Below, one piece after another: positions 5,903 to 7,488 of a stretch of 7,488 bases of DNA; within the stretch, counting starts at the first letter, position 1, and the number at the start of each line of letters is the position of its first letter. The position numbers and the translations under genes are program-made. Source of the stretch: Maricaulis sp. (GTDB lineage: Bacteria; Pseudomonadota; Alphaproteobacteria; Caulobacterales; Maricaulaceae); NCBI GenBank assembly GCA_002694345.1, contig NZLV01000055.1, positions 1 to 7,488 on the forward strand, given 5' to 3'. Below the pieces are notes generated by a model that was given only the letters and a program-made list of their open reading frames with translations, did not search any database and was not told the DNA's origin.

Positions 5903-5933
5903 ATCCGGCTCCTTCGTTTTTATCGGACCGGAT
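5903..5933. promoter_or_regulatory. Inverted repeat in the STAS-like/eno divergent gap
   Basis: ATCCGG (5903-5908) pairs with CCGGAT (5928-5933), and after a bulged C the pairing continues with TCC (5910-5912) against GGA (5925-5927), leaving a 12-base loop. It lies about 32 bases upstream of the minus-strand STAS-like start and could be an operator or a leader hairpin for that gene. No regulator can be named. Confidence 0.35.
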
Positions 5934-6065
5934 GATCGCCGCTGGGCTTTTGAAATTCCTCTAATCCGATCCGCAAATTTTGATGCATTTCATATGACCG
6001 CCGCCGCCAATGAAACGGCAGGACAGATTGTTTTCGCTAACATGCGGATTTTGCCTCTCTTCCCC

Positions 6066-6093
6066 TTGCACACAGGCCCGGTGCGGGTATGAA
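6066..6093 (+). promoter_or_regulatory. Weak candidate eno promoter
   Basis: TTGCAC (6066-6071) and TATGAA (6088-6093) are spaced 16 bases apart and would start transcription near 6100, leaving a leader of about 28 bases. A second -10-like octamer GCTAACAT (around 6037-6044) lacks a good -35 partner. Neither is strong, so the true start site is uncertain. Confidence 0.25.
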
Positions 6094-6128
6094 GCGGCAA
6101 GACTTTTTGAGTGTGCGAAAGGGCCGCC

Positions 6129-7400
6129 ATGACCGCCATTATCGATATCGTCGCCCGGGAGATCCTCGACAGCCGCGGCAATCCGACCGTTGAGGTCGAC
6201 GTGCTGCTGGAAGACGGCTCCTTCGGCCGCGCTGCGGTCCCGTCCGGCGCCTCCACGGGCGCCCATGAAGCGGTTGAGCTGCGCGATGGCGGCGAGCGCT
6301 ATGGCGGCAAGGGCGTCATCAAGGCGGTCGGCAATGTCGAAGGCGAGATCTTTGAAGCGCTGGCCGGCATGGATGCCGAGGACCAGCGCCGCATCGACGA
6401 GGCGATGATCGCGCTGGACGGCACGCCGAACAAGGCCCGCCTGGGCGCCAATGCGATGCTGGGCGTGTCCCTGGCTGTCGCCAAGGCGGCTGCCGACGTG
6501 CAGGGCATTCCGCTCTATCGCTATGTGGGCGGCATGAATGCCCGCATCCTGCCGACGCCGATGATGAATGTGATCAATGGCGGCGCCCACGCCGACAATC
6601 CGATCGACTTCCAGGAATTCATGATCATGCCGGTCGGCGCGCCCAGCTTCTCCGAAGCCCTGCGTTGCGGTGCTGAGATCTTCCATTCGCTCAAAGCCCG
6701 CCTCAAGGCGGACGGCCTGAACACGAATGTCGGCGATGAGGGCGGTTTCGCGCCGAACCTGAATTCCGCCGAGCAGGCACTGGACGTGCTGATGGCGGCC
6801 ATCGAGAAGGCTGGCTACACGCCGGGCGAAGATGTTGCCCTGGCCCTCGATGTGGCTTCCACGGAATTTTTCAAGGACGGCAAATACGTGCTGGAAGGCG
6901 CCGGCGTGACCCACGACTCCGCCGGCTTTGCCCAGTATCTGGAAGAACTGGTGGGCAAATATCCGATCGTCTCCATCGAGGACGGTATGGCCGAGGATGA
7001 CTGGGATGGCTGGAAGGCCCTGACCGATCGCGTTGGCGATCACTGCCAGCTGGTGGGTGACGATCTCTTCGTGACCAATCCGGATCGCCTGGCCCGCGGC
7101 ATCGAAATGGGCGCGGCCAATGCCATCCTGGTGAAGGTCAACCAGATCGGCACGCTCTCGGAAACCCTGGACGCTGTCGATCTGGCCATGGGGTCCGGCT
7201 ATGGTGCCGTGATGTCCCACCGCTCCGGCGAGACGGAGGATGCGACCATTGCCGATCTGGCCGTCGCCACGAATTGCGGACAGATCAAGACCGGCTCGCT
7301 GGCCCGTTCCGACCGCACCGCCAAATACAACCAGCTTCTGCGCATCGAATCGCTGCTCGGCGATACCGGGCTGTATGCCGGGGATAGCGGCCTGGCCTGA
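6129..7400 (+). CDS. eno: Enolase (phosphopyruvate hydratase)
   Basis: Enolase interconverts 2-phosphoglycerate and phosphoenolpyruvate in glycolysis and gluconeogenesis; in some bacteria it also binds the RNA degradosome. The 423-residue product is of normal length and all active-site elements are present: Ser42 in the GASTGAHEAVELRDG loop, His154 in GGAHADNP, Glu163 in QEF, Glu204 in GDEGG, magnesium ligands Asp241, Glu284 and Asp311 (in VGDDLFVTNP), Lys336 in LVKVNQIGT, His364 in SHRSGETED and Lys387 in IKTGSLARSDR. These numbers come from codon coordinates, and the roles come from the well-studied yeast enzyme. AAAGGG (6118-6123) stands five bases before the ATG, and homology begins at MTAIIDIVAREILDSRGNP, so the upstream in-frame GTG at 6111 is rejected. 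Codon use is strongly GC-rich and typical of a highly expressed housekeeping gene. Confidence 0.99.
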   Translation: MTAIIDIVAREILDSRGNPTVEVDVLLEDGSFGRAAVPSGASTGAHEAVELRDGGERYGGKGVIKAVGNVEGEIFEALAGMDAEDQRRIDEAMIALDGTPNKARLGANAMLGVSLAVAKAAADVQGIPLYRYVGGMNARILPTPMMNVINGGAHADNPIDFQEFMIMPVGAPSFSEALRCGAEIFHSLKARLKADGLNTNVGDEGGFAPNLNSAEQALDVLMAAIEKAGYTPGEDVALALDVASTEFFKDGKYVLEGAGVTHDSAGFAQYLEELVGKYPIVSIEDGMAEDDWDGWKALTDRVGDHCQLVGDDLFVTNPDRLARGIEMGAANAILVKVNQIGTLSETLDAVDLAMGSGYGAVMSHRSGETEDATIADLAVATNCGQIKTGSLARSDRTAKYNQLLRIESLLGDTGLYAGDSGLA

Positions 7401-7407
7401 TGGGTTT

Positions 7408-7423
7408 GTCCGCTGAAGCGGAC
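7408..7423. repeat. GTCCGC hairpin just after eno
   Basis: GTCCGC (7408-7413) pairs with GCGGAC (7418-7423) around TGAA, 7 bases after the eno stop. The same 6-base stem occurs in copy 1 of the dispersed repeat (2515-2529, loop GAA). No T-run follows, so it is not a standard terminator, although it may help stabilise the 3' end of the eno transcript. Confidence 0.6.
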
Positions 7424-7448
7424 GCCCACGGATCGGCCCCTTCGGAAC

Positions 7449-7488
7449 ACCCTCTCTCCTTGCGGGAGAGGGTGGCGCGCCGCGCCGG
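7449..7488. repeat. Dispersed palindromic intergenic repeat, copy 2 (cut by window edge)
   Basis: ACCCTCTC (7449-7456) pairs with GAGAGGGT (7466-7473), followed directly by the palindromic GGCGCGCCGCGCC module running to the edge. The 19 bases at 7462-7480 match copy 1 at 2477-2495 exactly. The first arm here is a better partner than in copy 1. The element continues beyond the window. Confidence 0.75.

Noticed and set aside
5961..7220. Long (419-residue) open frame on the minus strand across eno
   Set aside because: It is the antisense shadow of enolase. Its composition is rich in His, Arg, Ala and Gly with no family motif, as expected opposite a GC-rich, highly biased gene.

Overview
The window looks like chromosomal DNA of a GC-rich alphaproteobacterium. 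The enolase, the cysteine-free form of ribosomal protein L32 and the GC-rich palindromic intergenic repeats fit a marine, stalked-type member near Maricaulis/Hyphomonas. That placement is an inference from protein style and base composition, not from a database match.

The left part (1-2389) looks like accessory DNA. A long open frame on the minus strand enters from beyond the left edge and starts at 1517. It encodes a membrane protein with at least four hydrophobic segments, followed by cytosolic-type tetratricopeptide-like repeats with an exact 47-residue (141-base) period. Upstream of it are two gene remnants placed back to back. One is a short piece resembling the C-terminal tail of an XRE-family regulator (minus, ending at 1698). 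The other is the C-terminal third of a HerA/DUF87-type ATPase (plus, 1784-2389) that keeps Walker B but has lost Walker A. The two homologies meet within about a dozen bases near 1788-1798, which marks a probable rearrangement scar.

Bases 2390-2867 hold no convincing gene. They contain a series of inverted repeats: a palindromic dispersed repeat that recurs at the right end of the window, a possible multi-branched fold closed by a 9-base-pair stem, and a 23-base imperfect hairpin just beyond the stop of the next gene.

The right part (2868-7400) is ordinary chromosomal content. It holds a PLP-dependent aromatic-L-amino-acid-type decarboxylase (minus), a divergent secreted GIN/DUF2807-domain protein (plus), rpmF (plus), a small STAS/SpoIIAA-like protein (minus) and eno (plus). 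rpmF and the STAS-like gene converge on a very clear bidirectional intrinsic terminator at 5368-5399. The STAS-like gene and eno are transcribed divergently from a shared 257-base gap. These genes look like independent transcription units and no common pathway links them.

I see no complete novel system. The items most worth a second look are the truncated membrane-repeat protein at the left edge, the HerA/XRE junction and the structured 478-base intergenic region.
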